64,000 nucleotides of DNA, taken from contig NZ_CP011387.1 in assembly GCF_001644565.1 (NCBI RefSeq), positions 2,885,001-2,949,000 of the forward strand, written 5' to 3'. Under the pieces are notes generated by a model. It worked only from the letters and a program-made list of their open reading frames with translations, did no database searches and had not been told where the DNA came from. This stretch comes from Deinococcus puniceus (GTDB lineage: Bacteria > Deinococcota > Deinococci > Deinococcales > Deinococcaceae). The position numbers were made by a program, and so were the translations under genes. Below, one piece after another: positions 12,760 through 21,543 of the stretch; within the stretch, counting starts at the first letter, position 1, and each line of letters opens with the position of its first letter.

Positions 12760-13692
12760 GTGCCCCTGCCCACCTTCGCCCCCAGCATTCTCAATTCCGG
12801 TTATGCCTACCGGGACAGCATCGGCGCGGCGGGACAGGGCCAGACGGTGCTGGCCTTCCTGACCGGGCGCTACCGCCACTCGGACGCCGAAACGTGGGCG
12901 GCGCGACTGGCAGCGGGCGAAGTGACGCTGGACGGACAGATCTCCGACGGAACAGAACGGCTGCGGCAGGGGCAGACGCTGATCTGGCAGCGCCCACCTT
13001 GGCAAGAGGAACCCGCGCCACTGGGCTTTGACGTGCTGTACGAGGACGAATCACTGCTGGCCGTGTCCAAACCCTCGGGTCTGCCGACTTTGCCGGGGGG
13101 CGGATTCCTAGAACATACGTTGCTGACGCAAGTGCGGAAGCGGTACCCGGAAGCCACACCGCTGCACCGCTTGGGGCGCGGGACATCGGGGCTGGTGCTG
13201 TGTTCGCGCACGCGGGAGGCAGCGTCGGGCGTGCTGCGCGGCTGGCGCGAGCATGAAGTACAAAAGACCTACCGGGCGCTGGCCTCGGGCCGGAGTCCAG
13301 AGGATTCTTACCGCATCAGCACGCCGATTGGCCCGGTGCCGCATCCGGTGTTGGGCAGCGTGTACGCCGCGAGCGCCACCGGAAAACCCTCGCTGAGCGT
13401 GGCGCGGGTACTGGAACGGCGCGAGGATTCCACCCTATTCGAAGTGGATATTCACACGGGCCGCCCGCATCAGATTCGCATTCACCTCGCTAGCATTGGG
13501 CTTCCGCTGGTGGGCGATCCGCTGTATGGGCCGGATGGCTTGCCGCTCCCCTATCTGCCCGGACTGCCGGGAGACTTGGGCTACTGGCTGCATTCGGCGC
13601 GGCTGGGGTTGGCCCATCCGGTCACTGGGGCGTGGTTGGAACTGAGTGCGCCCGCTCCAGTCTTGCTCCAGAGCAGGCGCGAGTCATCTTGA
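12760..13692 (+). CDS. RluA-family pseudouridine synthase with atypical active site
   Basis: A 310-aa protein from GTG 12760. An N-terminal S4-like region ([16 protein letters not shown]) precedes the synthase domain with [16 protein letters not shown] and the [20 protein letters not shown] block, so the fold is RluA-type. The catalytic motif, normally HRLDxxTSG, reads [12 protein letters not shown]: Gly139 replaces the nucleophilic Asp, and the codon is an unambiguous ggg. I recall the same HRLGRGTSG form in a plant/cyanobacterial-type subgroup, so this is probably a subfamily trait rather than a mutation. Whether it makes pseudouridine is open. It converges on the RicT-like gene with a 13-bp gap. 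Confidence 0.85.
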   Translation: MPLPTFAPSILNSGYAYRDSIGAAGQGQTVLAFLTGRYRHSDAETWAARLAAGEVTLDGQISDGTERLRQGQTLIWQRPPWQEEPAPLGFDVLYEDESLLAVSKPSGLPTLPGGGFLEHTLLTQVRKRYPEATPLHRLGRGTSGLVLCSRTREAASGVLRGWREHEVQKTYRALASGRSPEDSYRISTPIGPVPHPVLGSVYAASATGKPSLSVARVLERREDSTLFEVDIHTGRPHQIRIHLASIGLPLVGDPLYGPDGLPLPYLPGLPGDLGYWLHSARLGLAHPVTGAWLELSAPAPVLLQSRRESS

Positions 13693-13705
13693 AGTTTCGG
13701 TTGAC

Positions 13706-14590
13706 CTACGCTTCCGGCTGATCGCGCTTGGGCTTGGGAGCGGGGGCGTCGGGCAGGCGCTTCAGTTCGCTGGCGGGAATGCCCAGCAACATGCCCTGAT
13801 CGGTGTGCACGTCTACGGTGCCGGACAGGGGGTGCAGCTTGGTTACTTTGCCGCACGCGCCGCTGCCCTCATGGCACACTTTGGCGTTCTTGCGGGGCAA
13901 GTCTTTCAGCAGGTCTACGTACTGGGTGTGCTCGAATTGCAGGCAGCACAGCAGGCGTCCGCAGGGGCCACTCAGTTTTTCGGGGTTCAGGGGCAACTGC
14001 TGATCGCGGGCCATGCGAATACTGACGGGCGCGAAGTCTTGCAGGTGCGTGCTGGAACAGTTTTCACGGCCACACGCGCCCAACGTGCCGATCATCTGCG
14101 CCTGTTCACGCGGGCCGATGGCAGCAAAATTAACGCGGGCGCGGGTGTGCTTCCGCAGTTCTCCGATCAGGCTGCTGAGTTCTATGCGGTCTTCGGCGCT
14201 GTAGCTGACGGTGACGAGGCTCTCGTCCAGCGTAAATTCCACAGCGACCAGTTTCACGGGCAACTGCCGCTCACGGGCGCGGGCACGCAGCAGCCATTTC
14301 AGGTCTTCGCCCTGACGGTGCAGGTCTTCCCAGCGGGTCAGGTCTTCCGGCGTGGCCGCACGCAGCACCGCGCCGTAGCGGGCCTGTGGTTCGGGGACAG
14401 TGGCCTCGCCGCGCACTTTGGCAACTTCGGGGCCGCGTTTGCCCTGCACCACCACCCGCGTGCCCACCGGGTAGGGCTGCTCGCTGAGCATGGCGTGAAG
14501 CCGGGGACTCCGCTCGAATCGGATGGGAAGGACAACCACGCCTTGCACAATGTCACGCGCAGGGGGCGGGCGTCGAGAGGTGATGCACAT
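13706..14590 (-). CDS. PSP1-domain protein (RicT/YaaT-like)
   Basis: A 294-aa protein with the PSP1 domain. The conserved cysteine cluster is visible: [14 protein letters not shown], then [14 protein letters not shown] and a later [14 protein letters not shown]. In Bacillus RicT the equivalent cysteines bind Fe-S clusters in the RicAFT complex that governs RNase Y processing; a similar role here is inference. Charged regions before it ([22 protein letters not shown], split from its flanks) are typical. There is no partner RicA/RicF nearby. The start ATG at 14590 lacks an SD, and a GTG about 15 codons in is an alternative. Confidence 0.85.
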   Translation of the reverse strand: MCITSRRPPPARDIVQGVVVLPIRFERSPRLHAMLSEQPYPVGTRVVVQGKRGPEVAKVRGEATVPEPQARYGAVLRAATPEDLTRWEDLHRQGEDLKWLLRARARERQLPVKLVAVEFTLDESLVTVSYSAEDRIELSSLIGELRKHTRARVNFAAIGPREQAQMIGTLGACGRENCSSTHLQDFAPVSIRMARDQQLPLNPEKLSGPCGRLLCCLQFEHTQYVDLLKDLPRKNAKVCHEGSGACGKVTKLHPLSGTVDVHTDQGMLLGIPASELKRLPDAPAPKPKRDQPEA

Positions 14591-14700
14591 TGGGCAAGCA
14601 GGTTGTGGGCTGTGGGCCGTAGGGTGTGGGAAAAAGCGGTGCGATCTGACGCCAACGCACTGTCCTTCCTACCGCCCACAATCCACGTCCTACACCCCAA

Positions 14701-15078
14701 TCAGTGTCTTTCGGCCAGAACTTCGATCTCTACCCGCACGTCACGCGGCAGGCGGGCCACCTGTACGGTGCTGCGGGCCGGGTAGGGGGCCGAAAAATGC
14801 GCCTCATACACGGCGTTCATGGCAGAAAATTCGTTCATGTCGGCCAGAAACACGGTGGTTTTGACCACACGCTCCAGATCGGTTCCGGCGGCGGCCAGCA
14901 GAGCCTTCAGGTTGGCGATCACCTGTTCGGTCTGCTCGGTGATGCCGCCTTCCACCATGCTGCCGTCGGGCTTCAGGGGAATCTGGCCGCTGGTGACCAC
15001 CAGATTGCCGAAGGTAACGGCCTGGCTGTAGGGGCCGATGGCGGCGGGGGCGTCGGGCGTTTGCACGATATCTTTCAT
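14701..15078 (-). CDS. RidA family enamine/imine deaminase
   Basis: A 125-aa RidA (YjgF/YER057c/UK114) protein that hydrolyses reactive 2-aminoacrylate-type imines. Family hallmarks: AIGPYSQAV near the N-terminus, the catalytic Arg in PARSTVQVARLP, and the C-terminal VEIEVLAE. Length is typical. The ATG at 15078 is chosen because TACAGT lies seven bases before it; upstream in-frame codons have no such support. It is a single-gene unit. Confidence 0.95.
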   Translation of the reverse strand: MKDIVQTPDAPAAIGPYSQAVTFGNLVVTSGQIPLKPDGSMVEGGITEQTEQVIANLKALLAAAGTDLERVVKTTVFLADMNEFSAMNAVYEAHFSAPYPARSTVQVARLPRDVRVEIEVLAERH

Positions 15079-15085
15079 GCCGCCT

Positions 15086-15091
15086 ACTGTA
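15086..15091 (-). promoter_or_regulatory. -10 element (TACAGT), leaderless start of ridA-like gene
   Basis: TACAGT seven bases before the ATG at 15078. Confidence 0.55.
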
Positions 15092-15210
15092 CCCGTTGAA
15101 GCCCGACTCTGTTTGAGCAACTCTGTTTCGACTGCTCTGTTCCAACAGCCACCCCCCGAACGCTGCGCCTGCTGAAGGAGAATCAGGAACCCGGCAATGA
15201 GGAATCCGGG

Positions 15211-16278
15211 TCAGTGATGAGGGTCTTGCATAGGCTGGGTCTTGGCCGATGCCACCGAAACAGGGGCGCTGAGCGCGGGCCGGGTGGCGGCGTGGGCCAC
15301 CTGACGGCTGTGCAGCATGCGGCGGGAAATCAGGATGCCCAGCAGCACCGCAATGCCCAAAACCCCCAGCAACACGCGGTGTTCAGGCACCAGAATGACG
15401 CCTAGCAGCGTGAAATACACCACCGTGAGCAGCAGATAGGTGAGCAGGCTGTTGCCGCGCCGGGCACTCAGCAGCACATCGGCGTAGGTGGGGCCGTCGG
15501 GTTGGCGGATGGGCAGAGCGTAGTTCGGGAGGCGCAGGCTGCGGCCAATATCGACGATCACGGCGGTGATGTTGTCAGGGCCACCTGCATCGTTGGCCGC
15601 GTTCACGAGGGTGCGGGCCACCTGATCGGGCGTGTTCTGGCGGGCCAGCAGTTCCAGCAGATGCGGTTCTTCCACCACGCCCGAAAGGCCGTCACTGCAC
15701 AGCAGCAGGCGGTCACCGGATTTGAGCGGGAAGCCAAACAGTTCCAGCCGCACCCGTTCTTCTCCGCCTAGCGCGTTGCTGACCACGCTGCGCCACTGGT
15801 GATCGCGGGCCTCGGCTTCGGTCAGGTTGCCCAGCCGCACCTGTTCGGCCACCCAAGAATGATCGTCGGTCAGGCGGTGCAGTTCTCCGGCACGCAGCAT
15901 GTAAGCCCGCGAATCGCCCACATGCGCCACAATCGCCGCTCCCCGGTCTATCAGGATGGCCAGCAGCGTGGTGCCCATGCCCACGTATTCGCCCACCGCA
16001 TGCCGCAGCACCGACAGATTGGCGGCCTGCACCGCTTCAGCAAGGCGTTCGGGGGGCATGCCGCGCCCATCTAGGTAGGCCTGACTGAGCGTGTCGAGTG
16101 CCAGATTGGCCGCCAGTTCGCCAGCGGCATGGCCCCCCATTCCGTCGGCAACGGCATAGAGGCCACCTTGCGGTAAGTCGAGCGCCAGGGCAGCGTCCTG
16201 ATTGACACCGCCCTGACGTTGACGCCCCACGTCCGTGAGCAGCCCAGAGGACATGGAAGGCGTCGCTGGGAAGCGCAT
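15211..16278 (-). CDS. PP2C-family protein serine/threonine phosphatase, membrane-anchored
   Basis: A 355-aa phosphatase that reverses Ser/Thr kinase phosphorylation. Residues 1-240 are a PP2C domain: [17 protein letters not shown] (metal-binding Asp), [34 protein letters not shown] and [12 protein letters not shown]. After a linker, two adjoining hydrophobic helices (about 275-315) anchor it in the membrane, followed by a 35-residue polar tail. The start is ATG 16278, with TATATT six bases upstream; the TTG six codons earlier would fall inside that promoter. No kinase gene is adjacent. Confidence 0.93.
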   Translation of the reverse strand: MRFPATPSMSSGLLTDVGRQRQGGVNQDAALALDLPQGGLYAVADGMGGHAAGELAANLALDTLSQAYLDGRGMPPERLAEAVQAANLSVLRHAVGEYVGMGTTLLAILIDRGAAIVAHVGDSRAYMLRAGELHRLTDDHSWVAEQVRLGNLTEAEARDHQWRSVVSNALGGEERVRLELFGFPLKSGDRLLLCSDGLSGVVEEPHLLELLARQNTPDQVARTLVNAANDAGGPDNITAVIVDIGRSLRLPNYALPIRQPDGPTYADVLLSARRGNSLLTYLLLTVVYFTLLGVILVPEHRVLLGVLGIAVLLGILISRRMLHSRQVAHAATRPALSAPVSVASAKTQPMQDPHH

Positions 16279-16284
16279 GAGGTC

Positions 16285-16290
16285 AATATA
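16285..16290 (-). promoter_or_regulatory. -10 element (TATATT), leaderless start of PP2C gene
   Basis: TATATT six bases before the ATG at 16278. Confidence 0.6.
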
Positions 16291-16367
16291 AGGCAAGCGT
16301 TAGGAGAAAGGGTGTGCTAAACCTGTCTGACTCTCAGAGACCAGCAGAAGTCCGGTTTCCGCCACTC

Positions 16368-16814
16368 TCATGATTCCTGCCCCTGCTCACGCAGCCACAT
16401 CATCAGGGCCTCGGCGCTGGCCGGGTTGGTCGCCAACGGCACATCATGAACATCACACAGGCGCACGAGGGCCGATACGTCGGGTTCATGCGGCTGCGCG
16501 GTCAGTGGGTCACGGAAGAAAAAGACCGCCAGCACGCGCTCCTCGGCCAGTCTTGCCCCGATCTGTTGGTCGCCGCCCAGTGGCCCCGACAGCACCCGCT
16601 CTACATTCAGCCCGGTTTGCTTGGCGAGAATGCTGCCTGTAGTGCCGGTGGCCACCAGATGAAAGCGGGCCAGAATCTCCCGGTGGGCGAGGGCAAACAG
16701 GGCCAGCTCCAGCTTTTTCTTGTCGTGGGCGATGAGGGCCACTTGTCGCCGCCCAGTGATTGCGCTCCCGTCTGCACCTTGAACACTGCCGCCTTGAACC
16801 GTCATGCGGGCCAT
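16368..16814 (-). CDS. mgsA: Methylglyoxal synthase
   Basis: Converts dihydroxyacetone phosphate to methylglyoxal plus phosphate, a bypass of lower glycolysis. The 148-aa protein has the phosphate-binding [10 protein letters not shown] near residues 25-34, TGTTGSILA, the catalytic Asp82 in [12 protein letters not shown] and [15 protein letters not shown]. The first 22 residues are an extra N-terminal extension compared with the E. coli enzyme; GTG/ATG codons around 16805 could be the real start. It is divergent from the aldehyde dehydrogenase gene. Confidence 0.94.
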   Translation of the reverse strand: MARMTVQGGSVQGADGSAITGRRQVALIAHDKKKLELALFALAHREILARFHLVATGTTGSILAKQTGLNVERVLSGPLGGDQQIGARLAEERVLAVFFFRDPLTAQPHEPDVSALVRLCDVHDVPLATNPASAEALMMWLREQGQES

Positions 16815-16876
16815 TGTTTCACGCGCCGCTCTGGTGATGAATGCCCCTTCTGAATGTCTGCGCCACTTATACTGGG

Positions 16877-16906
16877 TTCAAAATACTGGCGTTCAGAATC
16901 CTGGCG
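16877..16906. repeat. Tandem 15-bp repeat in the aldehyde dehydrogenase promoter region
   Basis: TTCAAAATACTGGCG (16877-16891) is followed directly by TTCAGAATCCTGGCG (16892-16906), just after a TATACT at 16868-16873. The placement over the probable transcription start suggests a regulator site; that is inference. Confidence 0.5.
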
Positions 16907-16965
16907 TTTACGTTCCTCCCTCATCGTCCGCTGGCCCTCTCCGACGTTCCCGCGAGGTTTCGCCC

Positions 16966-18468
16966 ATGACCACCGCACCCCGCCCGCAGTCCGAACCCGC
17001 CCGCCCCTCTCCTTCTTCCCGGGCCAATACAGCCGGGGCCGCTCCCACCGATCTGCACGGCCTGTTCGCGCTTCAGCAGGCGCACCGGCCCAGGGCGGCA
17101 GGGGCCAGTGTTGCGGAGCGTCAAGCGCTCCTCCGGCGGTTGCACGACGCCATCAAAGCGGGGCGGGTGGCCCTGGCAGGCGCGTTGGCTGCCGATTTGG
17201 GCAAGAGCCGCGCCGAAGCCGAACTGACCGAAATTCATCCGGTACTGGAAGAAATTCAGCATGTGATCCGCGCCCTGCCGCGCTGGGCCGCTCCCAAACG
17301 TGTGCCGACCACCGCCATGATGCTGGGGGCACACAGCGAAATTCGCGCCGAAGCACGCGGCACCACCCTGATTCTGAGTCCTTGGAATTACCCGGTGAAT
17401 CTGGCGTTGGCCCCGTTGGTCGCAAGTCTGGCGGCGGGCAATACGGTGATCCTGAAGCCCAGTGAGAAAGCTCCAGCCACCGCCCGCGCCCTCCATCACC
17501 TTCTGGAACGCACCTTTCAGCCGCAGTTGGTGGCCGTCGCCCTCGGTGGCCCGGACGTCGCGCAGACCCTGACGACTCTGCCCTTCGATCACATCTTTTT
17601 TACGGGCAGCGGCGCGGTGGGGCGGCAAGTGTTGCGGGCCGCCGCCGAGAACCTGACGGGCGTGACGCTGGAACTGGGCGGCAAAAGTCCGGCCTTGATA
17701 GACGCGAGCGCAGACCTGACCCTCAGCGCCGAGCGGATCGCGTGGGGCAAATTGCTGAATGCGGGCCAAACCTGCGTGGCCCCCGATTACGTCCTGATTC
17801 CCGAACACTTGCGGGATGCATTTGTGCAGCACCTCGACGCCGTGATTGCCCGCCGCTACGGAGACCGGGCGTGGTTGCGGGTGGGGCCGGATTATGGGCG
17901 AATGATAGACAGCCGCAGCGTAGAGCGCCTCTCTCGCCTGACCGCAGACAGCGTGGCACAGGGCGCGAACATCGCTGTGGGGGGCGAGTTCGATACCGGA
18001 GCCAAGTTCATTTCGCCCACGGTAGTGATAGACGTGACGCCCGACATGCCGCTGATGGGGGAAGAATTGTTTGGCCCGGTGCTGCCCGTGCTGACTTACC
18101 GCACGCTGGATGAGGCCTTGGCGCTGATCAACCGACTTGATCCTCCGCTGGCCCTCTACGCCTTCGGGGAAGACAAGACAGCGCTGGAACGCATCAAACG
18201 TGGCACCCAGAGCGGCGGCATGGTGGTCAACGGCACCATCATTCACCTGACCAATCCGCATCTGCCGTTCGGCGGCGTGGGGGCCAGTGGCATGGGCAAT
18301 TATCACGGTGTACACGGCTTCCGCACCTTCAGTCACCAGCGGGCCATCCTGACCGAACCGAAGCAAAGCGCCACCCGATTCGCGTTTCCGCCGTATGGCC
18401 GCGCTGCGCCGCGCTTCGTGACTTGGCTCCTGCGCCAACTGGAGAGGCAGACTGGGCCGCGTGAATGA
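16966..18468 (+). CDS. NAD(P)-dependent aldehyde dehydrogenase (ALDH3-like)
   Basis: Oxidises an aldehyde to the acid; 500 aa from ATG 16966, which has GAGG ten bases before it. Catalytic residues are visible: Glu226 in VTLELGGKSPALID and Cys260 in NAGQTCVAPDYVLIP; the cofactor loop FTGSGAVGRQV and the oxyanion Asn in ILSPWNYPVNL are intact. The NAGQTCVAPDYVL form and HLPFGGVGASGMGNYHG near the end are typical of the ALDH3/coniferyl-aldehyde group. The first 30 residues are Pro/Ala/Ser-rich and probably disordered. Its stop overlaps mobA by eight bases. The substrate is not known. Confidence 0.94.
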   Translation: MTTAPRPQSEPARPSPSSRANTAGAAPTDLHGLFALQQAHRPRAAGASVAERQALLRRLHDAIKAGRVALAGALAADLGKSRAEAELTEIHPVLEEIQHVIRALPRWAAPKRVPTTAMMLGAHSEIRAEARGTTLILSPWNYPVNLALAPLVASLAAGNTVILKPSEKAPATARALHHLLERTFQPQLVAVALGGPDVAQTLTTLPFDHIFFTGSGAVGRQVLRAAAENLTGVTLELGGKSPALIDASADLTLSAERIAWGKLLNAGQTCVAPDYVLIPEHLRDAFVQHLDAVIARRYGDRAWLRVGPDYGRMIDSRSVERLSRLTADSVAQGANIAVGGEFDTGAKFISPTVVIDVTPDMPLMGEELFGPVLPVLTYRTLDEALALINRLDPPLALYAFGEDKTALERIKRGTQSGGMVVNGTIIHLTNPHLPFGGVGASGMGNYHGVHGFRTFSHQRAILTEPKQSATRFAFPPYGRAAPRFVTWLLRQLERQTGPRE

Positions 18469-19051
18469 CGGTCTGAACGGGATAACCGGGGTCATCACGG
18501 GGGGCGGAAAATCCAGCCGATTTGGAAGTGATAAGGCGTTGGCCCTATTGGAAGGCCGCCCCCTCCTGCACCACGTCGCGCACAGTTTGGACGGCTGCGG
18601 CCTGCGCTTGCTGGTGGCCCCGCCCGGCAAATATGCGTTGGGGGGTTGGCAACCCGTCCCCGACACCCGCCCCGGCGAAGGCCCGCTGGCCGGGTTGGAA
18701 GCGGCGCTGGGCGTGAGCCTTCACCTCCGGGGAGCGGGATGGGTGGCTTTTACGGGCGTAGACCTGCCCCGCCTGACCCCCGACTTCTGGCTCACGCTGG
18801 CCGCTGCCCGCACGCCGCACGCGCTGAGTGTGCAACCGCTGGACGCCGAAGGCCGCCCCCAACCGCTGGCCGCGCTGTACCACACGGCGGTGCTGCCCCA
18901 CATCACCGCCCTGTTGGATGCCGGAGAACGCAGACTCCGGGCCGCTGCTCTGGCTGAACGTGTCGTGACGGTTTTGGGCATTGCGCCGGGAGTGTTGCGG
19001 AATGTGAACACGCCCGCTGACCTGTTGAACCTGCAAACCAAACAGCAATAA
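18461..19051 (+). CDS. mobA: Molybdenum cofactor guanylyltransferase
   Basis: Transfers GMP from GTP to molybdopterin to make the bis-MGD-type cofactor. The 196-aa protein, starting GTG inside the preceding gene, has the nucleotidyltransferase signature GVITGGGKSSRFGSDKALA, then RPGEGPLAGLEAAL and the metal-binding FTGVDLPRL. The C-terminal NVNTPADLLNL is characteristic of MobA. It is co-translated with the aldehyde dehydrogenase; that enzyme is not molybdenum-dependent, so the pairing may be only positional. Confidence 0.92.
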   Translation: MNDGLNGITGVITGGGKSSRFGSDKALALLEGRPLLHHVAHSLDGCGLRLLVAPPGKYALGGWQPVPDTRPGEGPLAGLEAALGVSLHLRGAGWVAFTGVDLPRLTPDFWLTLAAARTPHALSVQPLDAEGRPQPLAALYHTAVLPHITALLDAGERRLRAAALAERVVTVLGIAPGVLRNVNTPADLLNLQTKQQ

Positions 19052-19125
19052 AAAAATCCGCCTCTCGGCGGCGGTTGTGTTAACTTGATTGAACAGAGTA
19101 TAGCGCGGTATGCAGGGCAAGTCAA
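19050..19125 (-). ncRNA. Promoter plus terminator micro-unit, possible ~40-nt RNA (copy 1)
   Basis: On the minus strand: TTGACT (19120-19125), 17-bp spacer, TATACT (19097-19102), then about 25 nt and a hairpin CCGCC/GGCGG (19058-19071) followed by seven T. Predicted transcript about 19090 to 19050. The hairpin may also end transcripts of the DUF4385 gene upstream. The same unit occurs twice near 58.4-58.7 kb. No reading frame fits. Confidence 0.5.
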
Positions 19126-19199
19126 ACTATGCGCTCGGCCCATTTGATGCCGTTCAGTGCAGGACATCAACCGCGACTAGAGCGGCAAGAACTCCTCTG

Positions 19200-19694
19200 C
19201 TAGCCATACGCTGCCTTGTGCGCCTTTTTCATCCGTGCATAGTCGGCGTTGGCTTCGGCCTCTTCCCATTTGGCCTTGAAAATCCGGGCAGATTCAGCTT
19301 TCACCGGGTCTTCGGGCGTGCGGCGCAATTCGTCGCGGCCATGCGCTCCACTTTGCCCCTTTTTGTCGTCGGGTACAGGGCCGTCGTACTTCTTGCCACC
19401 CTTGTGATTGGCATAGCGCCGTGAGCGCGTAAAGCCCATCTGCAAAAACTTGCGGGCCATGTCCGCGCCCACAAAATCGCCCGCCTTTAGGTAATCCAGA
19501 AAGAGGGCATAAATGGTTTCGCTGCTCTCGCGGGCCACATCGGGTGTGGCAAAGCGCCAGTGGGGTAAAATCTCGGATTTATAGGGCTGCACCAACAGGA
19601 CGCCCTGTTCTCCCACGCCCACCCGGTACAACTCAGGATGGGCGCGGAGATCAAGTTCGGCGTAATGCAGGCTGTAGTCGAATTTAGGGGGCAT
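19200..19694 (-). CDS. DUF4385 family protein
   Basis: A 164-aa protein that matches the DUF4385 family as I remember it: FDYSLHYAELDLRAHPELY near the N-terminus, YRVGVGEQGVLLVQPYKSEI, then ARKFLQMGFTRSRRYANHKG. The function of the family is unknown. The C-terminal 40 residues are rich in Lys, Glu and Ala and probably helical. It lies 138 bp after the Dps gene on the same strand with a large inverted repeat in between. Confidence 0.88.
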   Translation of the reverse strand: MPPKFDYSLHYAELDLRAHPELYRVGVGEQGVLLVQPYKSEILPHWRFATPDVARESSETIYALFLDYLKAGDFVGADMARKFLQMGFTRSRRYANHKGGKKYDGPVPDDKKGQSGAHGRDELRRTPEDPVKAESARIFKAKWEEAEANADYARMKKAHKAAYG

Positions 19695-19713
19695 GACCTA
19701 GACGGCTCCGGGA

Positions 19714-19781
19714 GCAGATTCCGGCCACTCCATTGCTCTAACGGAACAGCGCCCTTAGAACAACTGCGTTCTGGAATCTGC
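19714..19781. repeat. Nested inverted repeat (cruciform-like)
   Basis: Outer arms GCAGATTCC (19714-19722) and GGAATCTGC (19773-19781) with an inner stem AGAAC/GTTCT (19757-19772). It lies between the DUF4385 and Dps genes and may be a dispersed element; only one copy is in this window. Confidence 0.6.
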
Positions 19782-19832
19782 ATTGCTCCTACTCGCTTTG
19801 CTCGGTTCGAATCTTCAATTCAAACGGAGTTT

Positions 19833-20444
19833 TTACGTCATCCGGTCATCGTCCATCATCGCGCTGAGCATCCAGCGGATTTTGTCTACCGTCGCGGCGT
19901 ACCCGTTGTACAAGTCTGCGGTGGCGGGATCGTTGGCGTCGTCTACGGCCTGAGAATCGTCGCGGTAGCCCCGGCCCACGCGGGTCAGGTCGTCTACAAG
20001 GTCGGACACTTGGGCGCGGGCATCGCGCACGGTATCGGTAGGCACGCGCACCACGCTGAAGCGGTCTACGTCGGCGGGCGCGGCAATCGGGCTGCCGCCG
20101 AGGGCCACTAAGCGTTCGGCCTGCTCGTCGATGCTGGGAAAGATTTCTTCGATGAATTCATCGTAGGCAAGGTGCAAATCTCGGAAGAAGCGACCCCGAA
20201 TATCCCAGTGATACTTCTTGAATTTCAGGTACAGGCTGATGGACGTGGCGAGGTTACGCTGCAACGTTTCGGCCACCACGGCGAATTCTTCCTCGCTGAG
20301 GTAGCCGTGATCCACGAGGCGGTTATGCACCGTGTTCAGGTGCGCGGCGTCGGCCTTGGAATCGCCGCCTGCCACCACGCCCTGAGTGCCCACATTCTGG
20401 TCGGCGTCTTTGCCTTTCCCCTTCTTGCCAGCTTTCTGCGTCAT
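19833..20444 (-). CDS. dps: DNA-protecting ferritin-like protein Dps
   Basis: Dodecameric iron-storing, DNA-binding protein, 203 aa. The ferroxidase-centre residues are in KYHWDIRGRFFRDLHLAYDE and IDEQAERLVALGG. An N-terminal extension of about 45 residues begins with a basic cluster (TQKAGKKGKGKD), as in Deinococcus radiodurans Dps1, whose extension binds DNA and metal; the equivalent function here is inferred from that protein. It has a leaderless-type promoter, with TAGGTT six bases before the ATG. Confidence 0.95.
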   Translation of the reverse strand: MTQKAGKKGKGKDADQNVGTQGVVAGGDSKADAAHLNTVHNRLVDHGYLSEEEFAVVAETLQRNLATSISLYLKFKKYHWDIRGRFFRDLHLAYDEFIEEIFPSIDEQAERLVALGGSPIAAPADVDRFSVVRVPTDTVRDARAQVSDLVDDLTRVGRGYRDDSQAVDDANDPATADLYNGYAATVDKIRWMLSAMMDDDRMT

Positions 20445-20450
20445 GGCTTT

Positions 20451-20456
20451 AACCTA
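20451..20456 (-). promoter_or_regulatory. -10 element (TAGGTT), leaderless start of dps
   Basis: TAGGTT six bases before the ATG at 20444. No clear oxidative-stress operator was identified by eye. Confidence 0.45.
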
Positions 20457-20505
20457 CCCTCCCGCCCTTGCCGCGCCCATACGTGGATTCTTTAGGCTTG
20501 ACCCA

Positions 20506-21411
20506 CTATTCGGTCGTCCGGTACAGCAAGCGGTTGTCCTGCACGCTCATTTCAACTTTTCCCAATTCCTGCAATTCGGTCAGGTGGGCGGCCACCACAG
20601 CGCGGTTCAGCACCACCGCCGAAGGATTGGTCATGGTGATATTCAGGGCGGCGCACACGCGGGCCAGCAGTTCATCGGTGGTGGCGGCTCCGGCCTGAAC
20701 CGCGTGCAGCACAGCGTCGGTGGTGCGGGCGTAGGCGGCGAGGTTGGCAGCCACCAGCCCGGCCAGATCGGGGGTCGGGTCGCCGTGGCCGGGCAACACC
20801 ACGCGCACGCCTTCCAACTCCCCCAATCTTGCCGCCGCCTCCTTTTGCAGACCTGAATCGGCGCAAAAGGTCAGCGGGTGCTTGTGCAGGGCTTCTGCCC
20901 CAAATAGCGCGTCGGCAGCGTACAGCACGTCTCCGACACGCACTGCGTACATCATGGAGGCGTGTCCGGCCACCTCCAGCAACTCCACATCTGCGCCGCC
21001 GATGCGGGTCAGGCCGGGTTCGGGGGCAAGGCGGGCGGGACTAGGCGGGGCCAGCAGGAATTTGTTCTGCAAGTCGGCGGGGGGCCGCGCCCCGAAGAGC
21101 GTGATGGGTTCCAAGATCGGGTGCGTGATCACGGCGTCTTCCAGCGGCGGCGCAAAAATTTTGAGTTCTGGGTAGCGCTTCAGCACAAAGCTGTTGCCGC
21201 CGTGATGATCGGCGTGGCTGTGCGTGTTCAGGATGCCGGTGGGCTGCAACCCCGCGTCGGTCATGGCCCGCAGCAGTTTTCGGGCGTGCGATTCGTCCAG
21301 CCCGGTGTCTATGACCAGTGCGCCGCCGCGCCCGTCCTCTATCAGCACACTGTTGACGGCGGCGGGAAAGTAGTGCACACCGGGGGCAAGGGGCAGCAGA
21401 GCAGAGGCCAT
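20506..21411 (-). CDS. Metallo-beta-lactamase-fold hydrolase
   Basis: A 301-aa cytoplasmic hydrolase of the glyoxalase II/MBL type. The metal ligands are present: NTHSHADHHGGNSF (HxHxDH), His in VAGHASMMYAVRVG, Asp in YAADALFG and His in VVLPGHGDPTPD. The C-terminal 100 residues (from LVAANLAAYARTTD) are an added helical part often found in LACTB2-like proteins. ATG 21411 is chosen because TACTCT lies seven bases before it; the GTG seven codons earlier does not have such a site. Substrate unknown. Confidence 0.9.
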   Translation of the reverse strand: MASALLPLAPGVHYFPAAVNSVLIEDGRGGALVIDTGLDESHARKLLRAMTDAGLQPTGILNTHSHADHHGGNSFVLKRYPELKIFAPPLEDAVITHPILEPITLFGARPPADLQNKFLLAPPSPARLAPEPGLTRIGGADVELLEVAGHASMMYAVRVGDVLYAADALFGAEALHKHPLTFCADSGLQKEAAARLGELEGVRVVLPGHGDPTPDLAGLVAANLAAYARTTDAVLHAVQAGAATTDELLARVCAALNITMTNPSAVVLNRAVVAAHLTELQELGKVEMSVQDNRLLYRTTE

Positions 21412-21418
21412 AGCCAGC

Positions 21419-21424
21419 AGAGTA
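21419..21424 (-). promoter_or_regulatory. -10 element (TACTCT), leaderless start of MBL hydrolase
   Basis: TACTCT seven bases before the ATG at 21411. Confidence 0.5.
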
Positions 21425-21457
21425 CAGGCCACACCGGGTGAAAGATTAACTTTGCTT

Positions 21458-21471
21458 AATCAATCGCTTGA
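21458..21471. promoter_or_regulatory. Possible operator upstream of FMN reductase gene
   Basis: ATCAATCGCTTGAT-type inverted repeat (arms ATCAA/TTGAT), approximate position, in the AT-rich divergent region. TTGATC next to it could be a -35. A MarR/TetR-like repressor site is possible but unproven. Confidence 0.35.
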
Positions 21472-21543
21472 TCGTTTGATGTAGAGTGATTTCTAACAGG
21501 CCGAACGCCTCGGCCCCATTCTCAGTGTGCCCCAAGGAGAACT

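Noticed and set aside
16921..18666. Minus-strand frame of 581 codons
   Set aside because: Antisense to the aldehyde dehydrogenase and mobA; a high-GC side effect without motifs or promoter.
19800..19830. GGTTCGAATC resembling a tRNA T-arm
   Set aside because: No acceptor, D- or anticodon stems can be folded around it and no CCA follows; taken as chance.
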